A DNA stretch of 64,000 bases from Fangia hongkongensis FSC776 = DSM 21703 (lineage in GTDB: Bacteria; Pseudomonadota; Gammaproteobacteria; Francisellales; Francisellaceae). How positions within the stretch are numbered: the stretch's first letter is position 1; each line of letters opens with the position of its first letter. The position numbers and the translations under genes were made by a program. Under the pieces are notes generated by a model. It was not told the DNA's origin. It worked only from the letters and a program-made list of their open reading frames with translations, and searched no databases. The stretch spans positions 217,152 through 281,151 of the forward strand of contig NZ_KB902240.1 in NCBI RefSeq assembly GCF_000379445.1. The letters are read 5' to 3'. Of the stretch, positions 56,169-64,000 are shown piece by piece.

Positions 56169-56384
56169 TTACAGCTCTTCAGCCTCTTGATATTCCAACA
56201 GGTCACCTGGCTGACACTTAAGCACTCTACAGATTTCTTCAAGCGTTGAAAAGCGCACAGCTTTGGCCTTATTATTTTTTAAAATTGATAGATTTTGCTC
56301 AGTAAGTCCAATCGCCTTGGCTAAATCTTTTGAGCGCACTTTGCGTTTAGCCATCATTACATCTAAATTAACAATAATACCCAT
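56169..56384 (-). CDS. XRE-family (YozG-like) small regulator
   Basis: This 71-residue helix-turn-helix protein reads MVNLDVMMAKRKVRS-like at the N-terminus (MGIIVNLDVMMAKRK) with the recognition region SKDLAKAIGLTEQNLSILKNNKAK and CQPGDLLEY, shown here in part only. Such proteins commonly accompany DUF2975 membrane proteins, as here (nine bases downstream). It converges on adk, ending four bases after its stop. The target is probably its own operon. Confidence 0.85.
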   Translation of the reverse strand: MGIIVNLDVMMAKRKVRSKDLAKAIGLTEQNLSILKNNKAKAVRFSTLEEICRVLKCQPGDLLEYQEAEEL

Positions 56385-56392
56385 GTTAAACC

Positions 56393-56953
56393 TTAAATCG
56401 TTAATTCTTGTTCTTCTGAAACAACTTGCGCAATTCTCATCACTCGCGAAATAAGAATAATTACAAATCCTGTAATAAGTGCCACAATATCAATGCCACT
56501 TAATGTAAGTGATAAAACACGCTCCCCTGTTGGATTATGATAGCTTAGAATGACTGAGATCAGACCACTGTATATTACCCCAGCAATCACCCAAGCAAAC
56601 AAAGTATAGCCAAGTGCTTGATAACATCGCGTATTTTTTAAAGTAAAAATGTCGCCTTTTTCATAAGATCGAAAAAGCACAATAAGTTGCCTGAGTCCAT
56701 ACATAACAACACCCGCCGGCAACATTGAGCTAATAAAAGCAAGCAGCTTTGTCACAAGCGTTATGCTATCTGTCTTAATATAACTCAAAAAGTCTGCACC
56801 AATGCCAACATCAAGCATCCAGTTTCCACTATTGCCAGAATTAGTAGGATAAAATGTTAGCCAATAATACAAAATAGCAATTGGAATAAGGTAAAAACAA
56901 ATCTGGAAAAATATTCGATAAAAGCGACTCAAATTTTCTATCTTGTCATACAT
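56393..56953 (-). CDS. DUF2975 membrane protein
   Basis: This 186-residue protein has four predicted membrane segments, matching DUF2975. It contains LRQLIVLFRSYEKGDIFT, the characteristic loop of the family. It precedes the YozG-like regulator and is likely co-transcribed. Function is unknown; the pairing suggests a membrane sensor or accessory whose level is set by the regulator. Confidence 0.85.
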   Translation of the reverse strand: MYDKIENLSRFYRIFFQICFYLIPIAILYYWLTFYPTNSGNSGNWMLDVGIGADFLSYIKTDSITLVTKLLAFISSMLPAGVVMYGLRQLIVLFRSYEKGDIFTLKNTRCYQALGYTLFAWVIAGVIYSGLISVILSYHNPTGERVLSLTLSGIDIVALITGFVIILISRVMRIAQVVSEEQELTI

Positions 56954-57148
56954 AATAATAACCCTCTGTTAGTGATTTCCTGAATAATCATATCAAGAAT
57001 AAAATACAAATCAATAATTTATTATCGAATATCAATAAAATATAATCGTTAAACTTTATTTTTCCTTGAAAAAATATAGTATCATATACCTTCATACACA
57101 CCTCATTGGTTCTTAGAATATACAAAAAACTGTGAAATCGCGTGTGCT

Positions 57149-60100
57149 ATGTATACAATAGAGAGCATTAAAAGATGCCTTCATAGTAACGTTAATATAT
57201 TTATGCTCATCTCTAAGCTTGATCACAAACGTGATATCTACTCCAATGCAATTTTGCCGACACTTTCTTTGAACTTGGTTGAGTTTTTCACAACACATCA
57301 AGATGATACCCAGCTTATTATTACCCCTGATGCACAAAAAGCGCAGCAGCTATATCATGAAATAAACTACTTACTGCCTGATAAAAATATACACCTTTTC
57401 CCAGATCTAGAAATTCTTCCATTTGACTATTTCTCTGCCTCAGAAGACATTCATTCAACAAGGCTTAAAACGCTATATGCAATCAGCAATCATCAGGCAG
57501 ATATTATTCTGATAGCAGCCACAACATTGTTAAAACTGCTCCCCCCTGTCAGTTTTATCCAAGGGCAGTCCTTGGTGTTAAAAAAAGGCGATACGATAGA
57601 GCTCACTGAGAAAAGAAAAATCCTTGAGATGGCAGGTTACCGCTTAGTGACACAGGTTCTATCAAGGGGTGAATTCAGCGTTAGAGGCAGCATTTTAGAT
57701 ATCTTCCCAATGGGCGCCAACACCCCCTTTAGAATTGATTTATTTGATGATGAAGTAGACAGTATCCGAATCTTTGACATTGAGTCACAGCGCTCCTTAA
57801 GCCCAATTAATGCGATTGATATTTTACCTGCCAATGAATTTATATTTGATGAAAGAACATTAGATACCATCGCCGAGAATTGGCAGCAATTTTTCCCTCA
57901 TATTGCAACAAATGCGAGTATTTATCAGGATTTAATGAGCAAAAAATCAATCGGTGGCGTTGAGTTTTATTTAAAACTATTTTATGAGCAATGCGCAAAC
58001 TTCTTTGACTATTTACCCGAAAATACCATTGTTCATCAAATTTATAATATCGATGAAGCCAAGCAAAAATACTTTAGTGACATTGTGGCTCGCCATGAGC
58101 AATTACGCTACGACCGAGAGCGTCCACTTTTAGAGATTGATCAGGTTTATCTTCCACTTGAGCAAATCACCAAAGCACAAAAAGCATTCAAGAATATTAA
58201 ATGGCTTGCATCTACAAAGCAAAAATCAACTATTTTACCCTATCAAACAATCGATGATATCCGCGTACATTATCAATACAAAGAACCCTACAAGCATTTG
58301 CTTAATTTTCTTGAATCCCATCATTTCAAAAAGGTTGTCTTTTGTGCTGACAGCATTGGGAGAAAAGAGGTTCTATTAGAGAATCTTACCAAGTTAAATA
58401 TAAGAGCCACTTCTTGCAATAACTGGCTGGAGGTTAATCAAACAAGTGCTCAATATATCATAATAAGCGCCCCTTTCATTGAAGGTTTTTTTACTCAAGA
58501 CAGTGCACTTATTACAGAATATGATTTATTTGCCAATCATGTTGCAAGCTATAAAACACAAAAAACCGAAAGCAAACACCCAAGTGTTGCGATTAAAGAT
58601 CTCTCAGAGATTACCCCAGGCGCTGCTGTCGTACATATTGAATATGGTGTTGGTCGCTATCAAGGCTTAACCAAACTTGATATTGCCAATCAGGAAAATG
58701 AATTTTTAACATTGAGTTATAAAAATAATGAAAAGCTCTATGTGCCCATTCATGATATCCACCTTGTCAGTCGCTATAGTGGAACAGAGCTAGAGCATGC
58801 GCCTTTAAATAAGCTTGGCACTGAAAAATGGGAAAAGGAAAAAGAAAAGGCAGCTAAGAAGCTCAATGATATTGCAGCAGAGCTCCTTGCAATTTATGCT
58901 GAGCGCAACTTAAAAAAAGGCTTTGCTAATATATTTGATGAAAAAGCCTATCTATCATTTTGTGAAGGGTTTCCTTTTGAGGAAACAGATGATCAGCTGA
59001 CAGCCATTAATGATGTCATCAAAGATATGATCCGCGAGAGACCAATGGATCGCTTAGTCTGCGGTGATGTTGGCTTTGGTAAAACAGAAGTTGCAATGCG
59101 TGCAGCATTTATGGCAGTACATAACAATAAACAAGTGGCCATTTTAGCACCAACTACACTTTTAGCTCAACAGCATTATGATAACTTCAAAGATCGCTTT
59201 AGTGAGCTTGGCGCTAATGTTGAGCTGTTATCACGCTTCAAAACCATCAAAGAGCAAAATAAAATCATTGATCAGCTACAAACAGGCACAATTGATATTA
59301 TTATTGGCACACATAAGCTGCTCTCTGAAAAAATCAGCTTCAATAACCTCGGTCTTCTGATCATCGATGAAGAGCATCGCTTTGGTGTTGCTCATAAAGA
59401 AAAAATGAAAGCAATGCGCGCCAATATTGATATTCTAACGATGACCGCAACTCCAATCCCACGCACACTTAATATGGCCTTCTCTGCCATTCGCGATTTA
59501 TCAGTGATCTCTACTCCGCCTGCAAAGCGCTTGTCTGTGAAAACATTTATTAAAGAAAGAAAACAAAATGTGATACGTGAAGCAATCCTTCGTGAAGTGC
59601 TGCGCGGTGGTCAGGTCTATTATCTTCATAATCAAGTTGATACCATTTATGATAAGGCAGATGAGCTCCGTCAACTTTTCCCTGAATATAACATTGCTGT
59701 CGGTCATGGACAAATGCGCGAGCGAGAGCTTGAAAAGGTCATGTTTGAGTTTCAACAAAACCGCTATAGCATCCTTGTTTGCACCACTATTATTGAAACA
59801 GGCATTGATATTGCCAATGCCAATACCATTATTATTGAACGAGCGGATAACTTTGGTCTTGCCCAACTTCATCAACTTCGAGGACGTGTTGGACGCTCTC
59901 ACCATCAAGCTTATGCTTACCTGCTAACACCACCTTTTCAATCCTTGCAAAAAGATGCTAAAAAACGCCTTGAGGCAATCTCTGAAACGGCCTCTATTGG
60001 TGGAGGGTTTATGCTTGCGAATCATGATTTAGAAATTCGCGGCGCGGGTGAGCTTCTTGGAAAAGAGCAAAGTGGAAATATGCAAGGCATTGGCTTTAAC

Positions 60101-60631
60101 CTTTATATGGACTTGTTAAATAAGACAATCAAAGCACTACAAAATGGTGAGAAGTTTGATATCCATGCGATCAATCAGTCCTTTAGCAACCAAAGTGTTA
60201 TTGAGCTTCGTATTCCGGCTTTACTACCTGAGGAATACATCTTTGATGTCCATACTCGCCTTGATTTATATAAACGCATATCAAGTGCAGAAAATCACAA
60301 TGAGCTGAATGATATCAAGATTGAAATCATTGACCGTTTTGGTCCTTTGCCTAATCACGCCCATTATCTATTTAAAGTTGCGCATTTAAAACTTGATGCA
60401 ACTTCACTTGGCATTCAGCGCATTGAAATGCACTCATCTGGTGGAAAAGTGATCTTTAACCAGCCTCTTTCCTTTGACCCAATGATTTTAATCAGCTTTA
60501 TTCAACGGCATGCTCAACATTATCGAATTAATAAAGATCAGCATATTTTTATCTTAGCAGCATTAAAGCAAGCTCATGAGCGAATTGAGTTTATTGAGAA
60601 TTTTCTACAGTCGCTTCTAAAAAAACAATGA
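57149..60631 (+). CDS. mfd: Transcription-repair coupling factor
   Basis: Mfd removes RNA polymerase stalled at DNA lesions and recruits UvrA. The 1160-residue protein has the UvrB-homology N-terminal domains, the RNAP-interaction domain (PGAAVVHIEYGVGRYQGL near 490), the translocase with Walker A CGDVGFGKTEVAMRA and DEEH box LLIIDEEHRFG, motif VI QLRGRVGRS, and the C-terminal TRCF domain. The start is uncertain: neither ATG 57149 nor the in-frame ATG 57203 (MLISKLDHKRD) has a good ribosome site. The later one gives a more family-like N-terminus. Confidence 0.95.
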   Translation: MYTIESIKRCLHSNVNIFMLISKLDHKRDIYSNAILPTLSLNLVEFFTTHQDDTQLIITPDAQKAQQLYHEINYLLPDKNIHLFPDLEILPFDYFSASEDIHSTRLKTLYAISNHQADIILIAATTLLKLLPPVSFIQGQSLVLKKGDTIELTEKRKILEMAGYRLVTQVLSRGEFSVRGSILDIFPMGANTPFRIDLFDDEVDSIRIFDIESQRSLSPINAIDILPANEFIFDERTLDTIAENWQQFFPHIATNASIYQDLMSKKSIGGVEFYLKLFYEQCANFFDYLPENTIVHQIYNIDEAKQKYFSDIVARHEQLRYDRERPLLEIDQVYLPLEQITKAQKAFKNIKWLASTKQKSTILPYQTIDDIRVHYQYKEPYKHLLNFLESHHFKKVVFCADSIGRKEVLLENLTKLNIRATSCNNWLEVNQTSAQYIIISAPFIEGFFTQDSALITEYDLFANHVASYKTQKTESKHPSVAIKDLSEITPGAAVVHIEYGVGRYQGLTKLDIANQENEFLTLSYKNNEKLYVPIHDIHLVSRYSGTELEHAPLNKLGTEKWEKEKEKAAKKLNDIAAELLAIYAERNLKKGFANIFDEKAYLSFCEGFPFEETDDQLTAINDVIKDMIRERPMDRLVCGDVGFGKTEVAMRAAFMAVHNNKQVAILAPTTLLAQQHYDNFKDRFSELGANVELLSRFKTIKEQNKIIDQLQTGTIDIIIGTHKLLSEKISFNNLGLLIIDEEHRFGVAHKEKMKAMRANIDILTMTATPIPRTLNMAFSAIRDLSVISTPPAKRLSVKTFIKERKQNVIREAILREVLRGGQVYYLHNQVDTIYDKADELRQLFPEYNIAVGHGQMRERELEKVMFEFQQNRYSILVCTTIIETGIDIANANTIIIERADNFGLAQLHQLRGRVGRSHHQAYAYLLTPPFQSLQKDAKKRLEAISETASIGGGFMLANHDLEIRGAGELLGKEQSGNMQGIGFNLYMDLLNKTIKALQNGEKFDIHAINQSFSNQSVIELRIPALLPEEYIFDVHTRLDLYKRISSAENHNELNDIKIEIIDRFGPLPNHAHYLFKVAHLKLDATSLGIQRIEMHSSGGKVIFNQPLSFDPMILISFIQRHAQHYRINKDQHIFILAALKQAHERIEFIENFLQSLLKKQ

Positions 60632-60655
60632 TACTTTGCTTTTAATTTGCAATGG

Positions 60656-61903
60656 TCAATCAAATCTAAGTATAAAGTTTTCTTTAGCCCAATTATCAAA
60701 CACTTTAAAATGCTCTTTTGCTTGCGCCTCATTGTCACTACTAAACACACCATGACAAAGTCCTTGTATATTAGAAATGGCAGGTTCAAGTAAATCACCT
60801 TCGCTTACCAGAGCTTTATATGCCTTTACAAACGATAAGTCACACTCGTGTGGCATCTCTTTGATCTTTTTAGCTTCATGACCTATGCTATGCACAATCC
60901 AGCCACCACTATATTGAATATTTTTAGCTGAAACCTCTTTTGGCTCTCTATCAAATGAGCTACACAAAAGCCAACTGTTAATATCAATATTTCTTAATAA
61001 ACGATTGGCAAGGTTAATCTCAGCACCTCCTGTTCTACAGGCGATCTCACACAAGGTTACTTTCCCTTCATGAATAAAATACTCAGCATGAAAAGAAAAT
61101 AGCGTATTTAGCTCACAGACATCTATCACGTTTTGATGATACTTTTTTAATAAATGGAATATTTCGGATTGCTCAGATAATAAAATCGAGCCCAAAGAGC
61201 GCCCTGCATCAAAGTCCTGAATAAAACCATTTATATACTCCCCGCAAGATAAATACAGTACTTTATTGCTGCATGCAAATCCATCGACATGATATAACGC
61301 CCCTTTCGTATAACACTCAACCATCAATGCCGGCTCTGTAAAGGCATTGATTTTAAAATTAGACGGTGACAGTTTTTCGATATCTTCCTCAGAGCACAGA
61401 ATTTTTGTACCAACCCCACCGCCACCTTCTTGTTGTTTAAACACAAGTGGAAAGCCATGACAATCTGCAAATTGATACAAATCGAGAACTGAATGGACTG
61501 CTTGATAGTTTGTTACGTTAACTCCTTTAGATGAGAAATAATCTTTCATTCTAATTTTATTTCTAAAACGTTTTAATACTTCCTCATCAATATACTCAAG
61601 CCCAAGCCAAGCTTTGATTCGCTCAGCTCTATACATATCAAACTCCGCACAAGCAAAAACACACTGAATCGTCATTTTTTGAGATAACTGATAAATGCAT
61701 TGCTCTATTTTGGAGCTGCAATCATAGCGTTCAATAACATGAAATGATTGTGTTAGCGCCTCTAATTTCTTTAATTGGCCCATGCAGAGTTTTGAGAGTT
61801 TCTCTTTTGATAACAACACCGTGACTTGCTTGGCAAAAGGTATAGATTCAAGTAAATGAATCAGCTCTAAAACATATCCCCGATGAAGAATAACTACGCT
61901 CAC
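60656..61903 (-). CDS. ATP-grasp ligase (second of two)
   Basis: This 415-residue protein belongs to the ATP-grasp carboxylate-amine ligase group. FPLVFKQQEGGGGVGTKIL binds ATP and LCEIACRTGGAEINLANRLL carries the metal-binding Glu and Arg. It starts with GTG 61903, which overlaps the stop of the previous ligase (GTGA) and has AAAGGAG upstream. With an NRPS condensation fragment and another ligase, it is probably part of a small peptide-metabolite pathway. The substrate is unknown. It converges on mfd. Confidence 0.82.
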   Translation of the reverse strand: MSVVILHRGYVLELIHLLESIPFAKQVTVLLSKEKLSKLCMGQLKKLEALTQSFHVIERYDCSSKIEQCIYQLSQKMTIQCVFACAEFDMYRAERIKAWLGLEYIDEEVLKRFRNKIRMKDYFSSKGVNVTNYQAVHSVLDLYQFADCHGFPLVFKQQEGGGGVGTKILCSEEDIEKLSPSNFKINAFTEPALMVECYTKGALYHVDGFACSNKVLYLSCGEYINGFIQDFDAGRSLGSILLSEQSEIFHLLKKYHQNVIDVCELNTLFSFHAEYFIHEGKVTLCEIACRTGGAEINLANRLLRNIDINSWLLCSSFDREPKEVSAKNIQYSGGWIVHSIGHEAKKIKEMPHECDLSFVKAYKALVSEGDLLEPAISNIQGLCHGVFSSDNEAQAKEHFKVFDNWAKENFILRFD

Positions 61904-63090
61904 ACTAACTCCTTTTGTTGTAGTTTTATTGATCCTTGCAATACTTCATTTACCTTATCCATATGTTTTTGACATACACTATAACTGTCACCATAAACTA
62001 CATATAAGCAGTGGCGATCATAAGAGCTCTTCGGTGTTTGCGCCACCTCACTAATGCTTAAATTAATGGTAATCTCATCAAGATTAAGTTCTTCTAATGC
62101 CATAAGGTTTATTGGCTTATGATAAATCGCACCCTCAGGGAAATTATAAAAGCAGACACTCGCAACCAAGGCCTTTTTTTCTTTAGCCGGATAACTTATA
62201 TGAGCTAGATCATATAAATACTTCTCGACTAAATCTATCCCTGTTGCTAAGCGAACCAAACTTACGATCCGATCCCCTCCCACCCTTGGGTGTCCCTCTA
62301 TAATATATACACCTTTTTCATTCACCATAACCTCGGTATGAGAAGGCCCTTCGTAAAGCTCGACTATATTGAGAAAAGCCTCCACAGCTTCATTTATCTT
62401 CTTCTCTCGCTTTGAGGATAACGCTGCCGGCACCAAATGGCCACACTCAATAAAAGCACTATCAATTCTTTTTTCTGTTATCGCTAGTATTTGATGCTTA
62501 CCTGCTTTAGTATAGGCCTCAATACTATACTCTTTCCCTATTATAAACTCCTCAATTAAAACCACCTCTAACCCTTGGTATCGCTGTATAATGTTGGGGA
62601 TCTCATCTATATTCTGACTAAAGCGCGTAATCAGCTGACTGCCTGTACCATCAACTGGCTTGATAATAATATCTTGTTTAGTTATATGTAAAAAACTCTC
62701 TAGCTCCTCTATACTGAGCACTTGACTCCAAAGTTTATTAATCTTATTACTTGAGGCTAATAACGCGCGCATTTTTGCCTTATTACACAAACTTTGCACG
62801 CACTTAACACTATTTCCACTAAGCTTATATGCTTGATTTAGCTTAGCTGCAAGTACAAGATATTTTTCAGTAAAGGATACAAATTTCGTGATACTAAATA
62901 TTTGATTGGTTTTAGAGATAAATGAGATGATCTCTTGCACCTGCTCGAAGTCGATACTATCTAAGGAAACTTTAATATAGTTTTCTTGGAAAGAATAAGA
63001 CGCTTTTCCCTCTCGAATATCAATTATTTTAGCCCCTTTTGGCGCTCTTTGTAAGATTGCCTCTATCGCTCCAATTAACACAAACCACAT
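61900..63090 (-). CDS. ATP-grasp ligase (first of two)
   Basis: This 396-residue ATP-grasp protein has IIIKPVDGTGSQLITRF (nucleotide site), LIEEFIIGKEYSIEAYT and YIIEGHPRVGGDRIVSLV (metal site). This layout resembles L-amino-acid ligases of the BacD type, which make dipeptides or amides. It starts at ATG 63090, with AGGAGG five bases upstream, and overlaps the NRPS fragment by 16 bases. The tight overlaps imply one operon. Confidence 0.85.
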   Translation of the reverse strand: MWFVLIGAIEAILQRAPKGAKIIDIREGKASYSFQENYIKVSLDSIDFEQVQEIISFISKTNQIFSITKFVSFTEKYLVLAAKLNQAYKLSGNSVKCVQSLCNKAKMRALLASSNKINKLWSQVLSIEELESFLHITKQDIIIKPVDGTGSQLITRFSQNIDEIPNIIQRYQGLEVVLIEEFIIGKEYSIEAYTKAGKHQILAITEKRIDSAFIECGHLVPAALSSKREKKINEAVEAFLNIVELYEGPSHTEVMVNEKGVYIIEGHPRVGGDRIVSLVRLATGIDLVEKYLYDLAHISYPAKEKKALVASVCFYNFPEGAIYHKPINLMALEELNLDEITINLSISEVAQTPKSSYDRHCLYVVYGDSYSVCQKHMDKVNEVLQGSIKLQQKELV

Positions 63091-63725
63091 ACAGCCTCCT
63101 CACGACAACAAATTTGCTTCAGTTTTTTGATAAAGTTCCGCCAAAAGTTCTCTTGATCTTTTTCAGAGAATAAAGCGCGTCGATACTGGGAGCGTAATAC
63201 ATAGAGATCCTCATAATTATCAACATAAAGCATCATATCGAATTTAACATCATTGCCCATTGGTTTATGTATAAATGCATCATCCATGTTATCAGCTCTG
63301 CTGCCTCGCTTATCTAGCATACTGATAAAGAAAGTTGTAAGCGGAAAGCTGTCTTGTTCTAACTCTAGGCCAAGTGAAAATAACAACTCATCATATTGAT
63401 AACTTTGATGCTTTATTGCCTGAAATACGCCTTTATGAATCTTGTTAATATAATCATTTATACTCTTATTCAATGAGTTGTCATACAAACTACGGATAGT
63501 CACTAAAGAGATAAAGTTACCGACCATTTTCTCTTCAATCTCACCTATACGACCCAATGCCGGGGTTCCAATCACAATATCATCTTTGGCACAATACTCA
63601 TGTAAAGATAAGAAGTATACCGCCAGAATAATTGAAAATGGCGTACAGCCTATTGCTTTGGCTGTAAGTTGAATATCTGCACTCAATGTTTTGGTAAGTG
63701 AAAAGCAAACCTCATACCCGTGGAG
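63075..63725 (-). pseudogene. C-terminal half of an NRPS condensation domain, cut by an insertion element
   Basis: About 215 residues of coding sequence match the second half of a condensation domain: IVIGTPALGRIGEIEEKMVGNF is the usual latch and floor region (shown here by its ends IVIGTPALGR and KMVGNF), and LTTFFISMLDK follows. The first half, with the catalytic HHxxxDG, is missing because an IS3-family end abuts at 63726. The nominal start codons upstream lie in the element. The rest of the gene may continue beyond the element outside the window. It is probably inactive or expressed only as a fragment, though the downstream ligases keep intact frames. Confidence 0.8.
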
Positions 63726-64000
63726 TGTCAACACTAATCCGGACAGTTTTCTTAAGCAAATTTAGATTTTCTCTCAAACTCTACAGGGGATAAATAATCA
63801 TTATGTGTATGCCTCCTTTTACGGTTATAAAATACCTCAATATATTCAAAAATAGCTTTTTTAGCTTGCTCTCGTGTCTTAAAGTTTTCATGGTAAGTAC
63901 ATTCAGTCTTTAAGGTTCGAAAAAAGCTTTCAGCCACAGCATTGTCCCAGCAGTCTCCCTTACGACTCATGCTTTGTTTAATTTGATGTTGTTGAATGAT
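63726..64000 (-). mobile_element. IS3-family insertion sequence (3' end; continues past the window)
   Basis: The outer end reads TGTCAACACTAATCCGGACAG, a plausible terminal inverted repeat (21 bp; first bases TGTCAACAC). The transposase stop lies about 25 bp inside it. The element interrupts an NRPS gene. The other end and any target duplication are outside the window. Confidence 0.8.
63752..64000 (-). CDS. IS3-family transposase OrfB, C-terminal part
   Basis: The frame runs from the window edge to a stop at 63752. [20 protein letters not shown], with the last Glu of the DDE triad in NAVAESFF, and [12 protein letters not shown] are diagnostic of IS3-family (IS150/IS3 group) integrase-type transposases. 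The reading frame continues upstream of the internal ATG at 63970, so the N-terminal part lies outside the window. Confidence 0.93.
   Translation of the reverse strand: MIQQHQIKQSMSRKGDCWDNAVAESFFRTLKTECTYHENFKTREQAKKAIFEYIEVFYNRKRRHTHNDYLSPVEFERKSKFA

Noticed and set aside
60574..60798. 74-residue open frame between mfd and the ATP-grasp gene
   Set aside because: It overlaps both real genes out of frame and has no start signal.

Overview
The window looks like chromosomal DNA of a low-GC gammaproteobacterium, most likely a relative of Francisella (Thiotrichales, for example Fastidiosibacteraceae such as Cysteiniphilum or Fangia). That placement is inferred from base composition, from the panG-panB-panC-panD operon (PanG is the Francisella/Coxiella-type ketopantoate reductase), and from BamC, a FadE-type acyl-CoA dehydrogenase and QueC-like genes. 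No rRNA or other species marker is present.

Layout. 1-3195 (minus): a possible methyltransferase, pgeF, ispG and tal. 3369-6115 (plus): a GRP-type sugar transporter with ribokinase, then a Nif3-family protein. 6251-16748: a complete type I-F CRISPR-Cas locus, cas1, cas2-3, csy1-csy2-csy3-csy4 and a 33-repeat array next to csy4. 16920-23155 (minus): GST, MDR oxidoreductase, ArsR regulator, MFS transporter, a nucleoside-phosphorylase/alpha-beta-hydrolase fusion and an FAH-family protein. 23351-26209: pantothenate operon. 26206-32757: MerR regulator, deoD, APC permease, a flavoprotein and recN. 32761-37261: two unknown proteins and a secreted metzincin protease. 37263-43000: tRNA-Leu(CAA), DUF2797, a QueC-like enzyme without its zinc cysteines, four tiny membrane proteins, a NAGPA-domain protein, purC and bamC. 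43359-52939: a small secreted peptide and a complete beta-oxidation island (fadA, fadN-like, ACBP, fadE, SDR, fadD). 53065-60631: an RHS protein with a kinase-like C-terminus, adk, an XRE/DUF2975 pair and mfd. 60656-64000: two ATP-grasp ligases and the tail of an NRPS condensation domain cut by an IS3-family element.

The most striking observation is in the 273-bp gap between cas2-3 and csy1. The minus strand there carries two CRISPR-repeat-like hairpins (10568-10642). They flank a 19-nt pseudo-spacer that matches the csy1 promoter (10750-10768) at 17 of 19 positions. The match lies directly beside a CC PAM on the correct side. The two mismatches fall at positions 12 and 18, which type I Cascades flip out and do not read. 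This is the architecture expected of a crRNA-like guide with which the Csy complex represses its own operon (CreR/CreA-type regulation), here for type I-F and with a shortened guide.

A second system-level feature is a family of 167-bp palindromic MITEs: two full copies 96% identical, one truncated copy and one decayed end. They sit in intergenic regions next to regulators and promoters.
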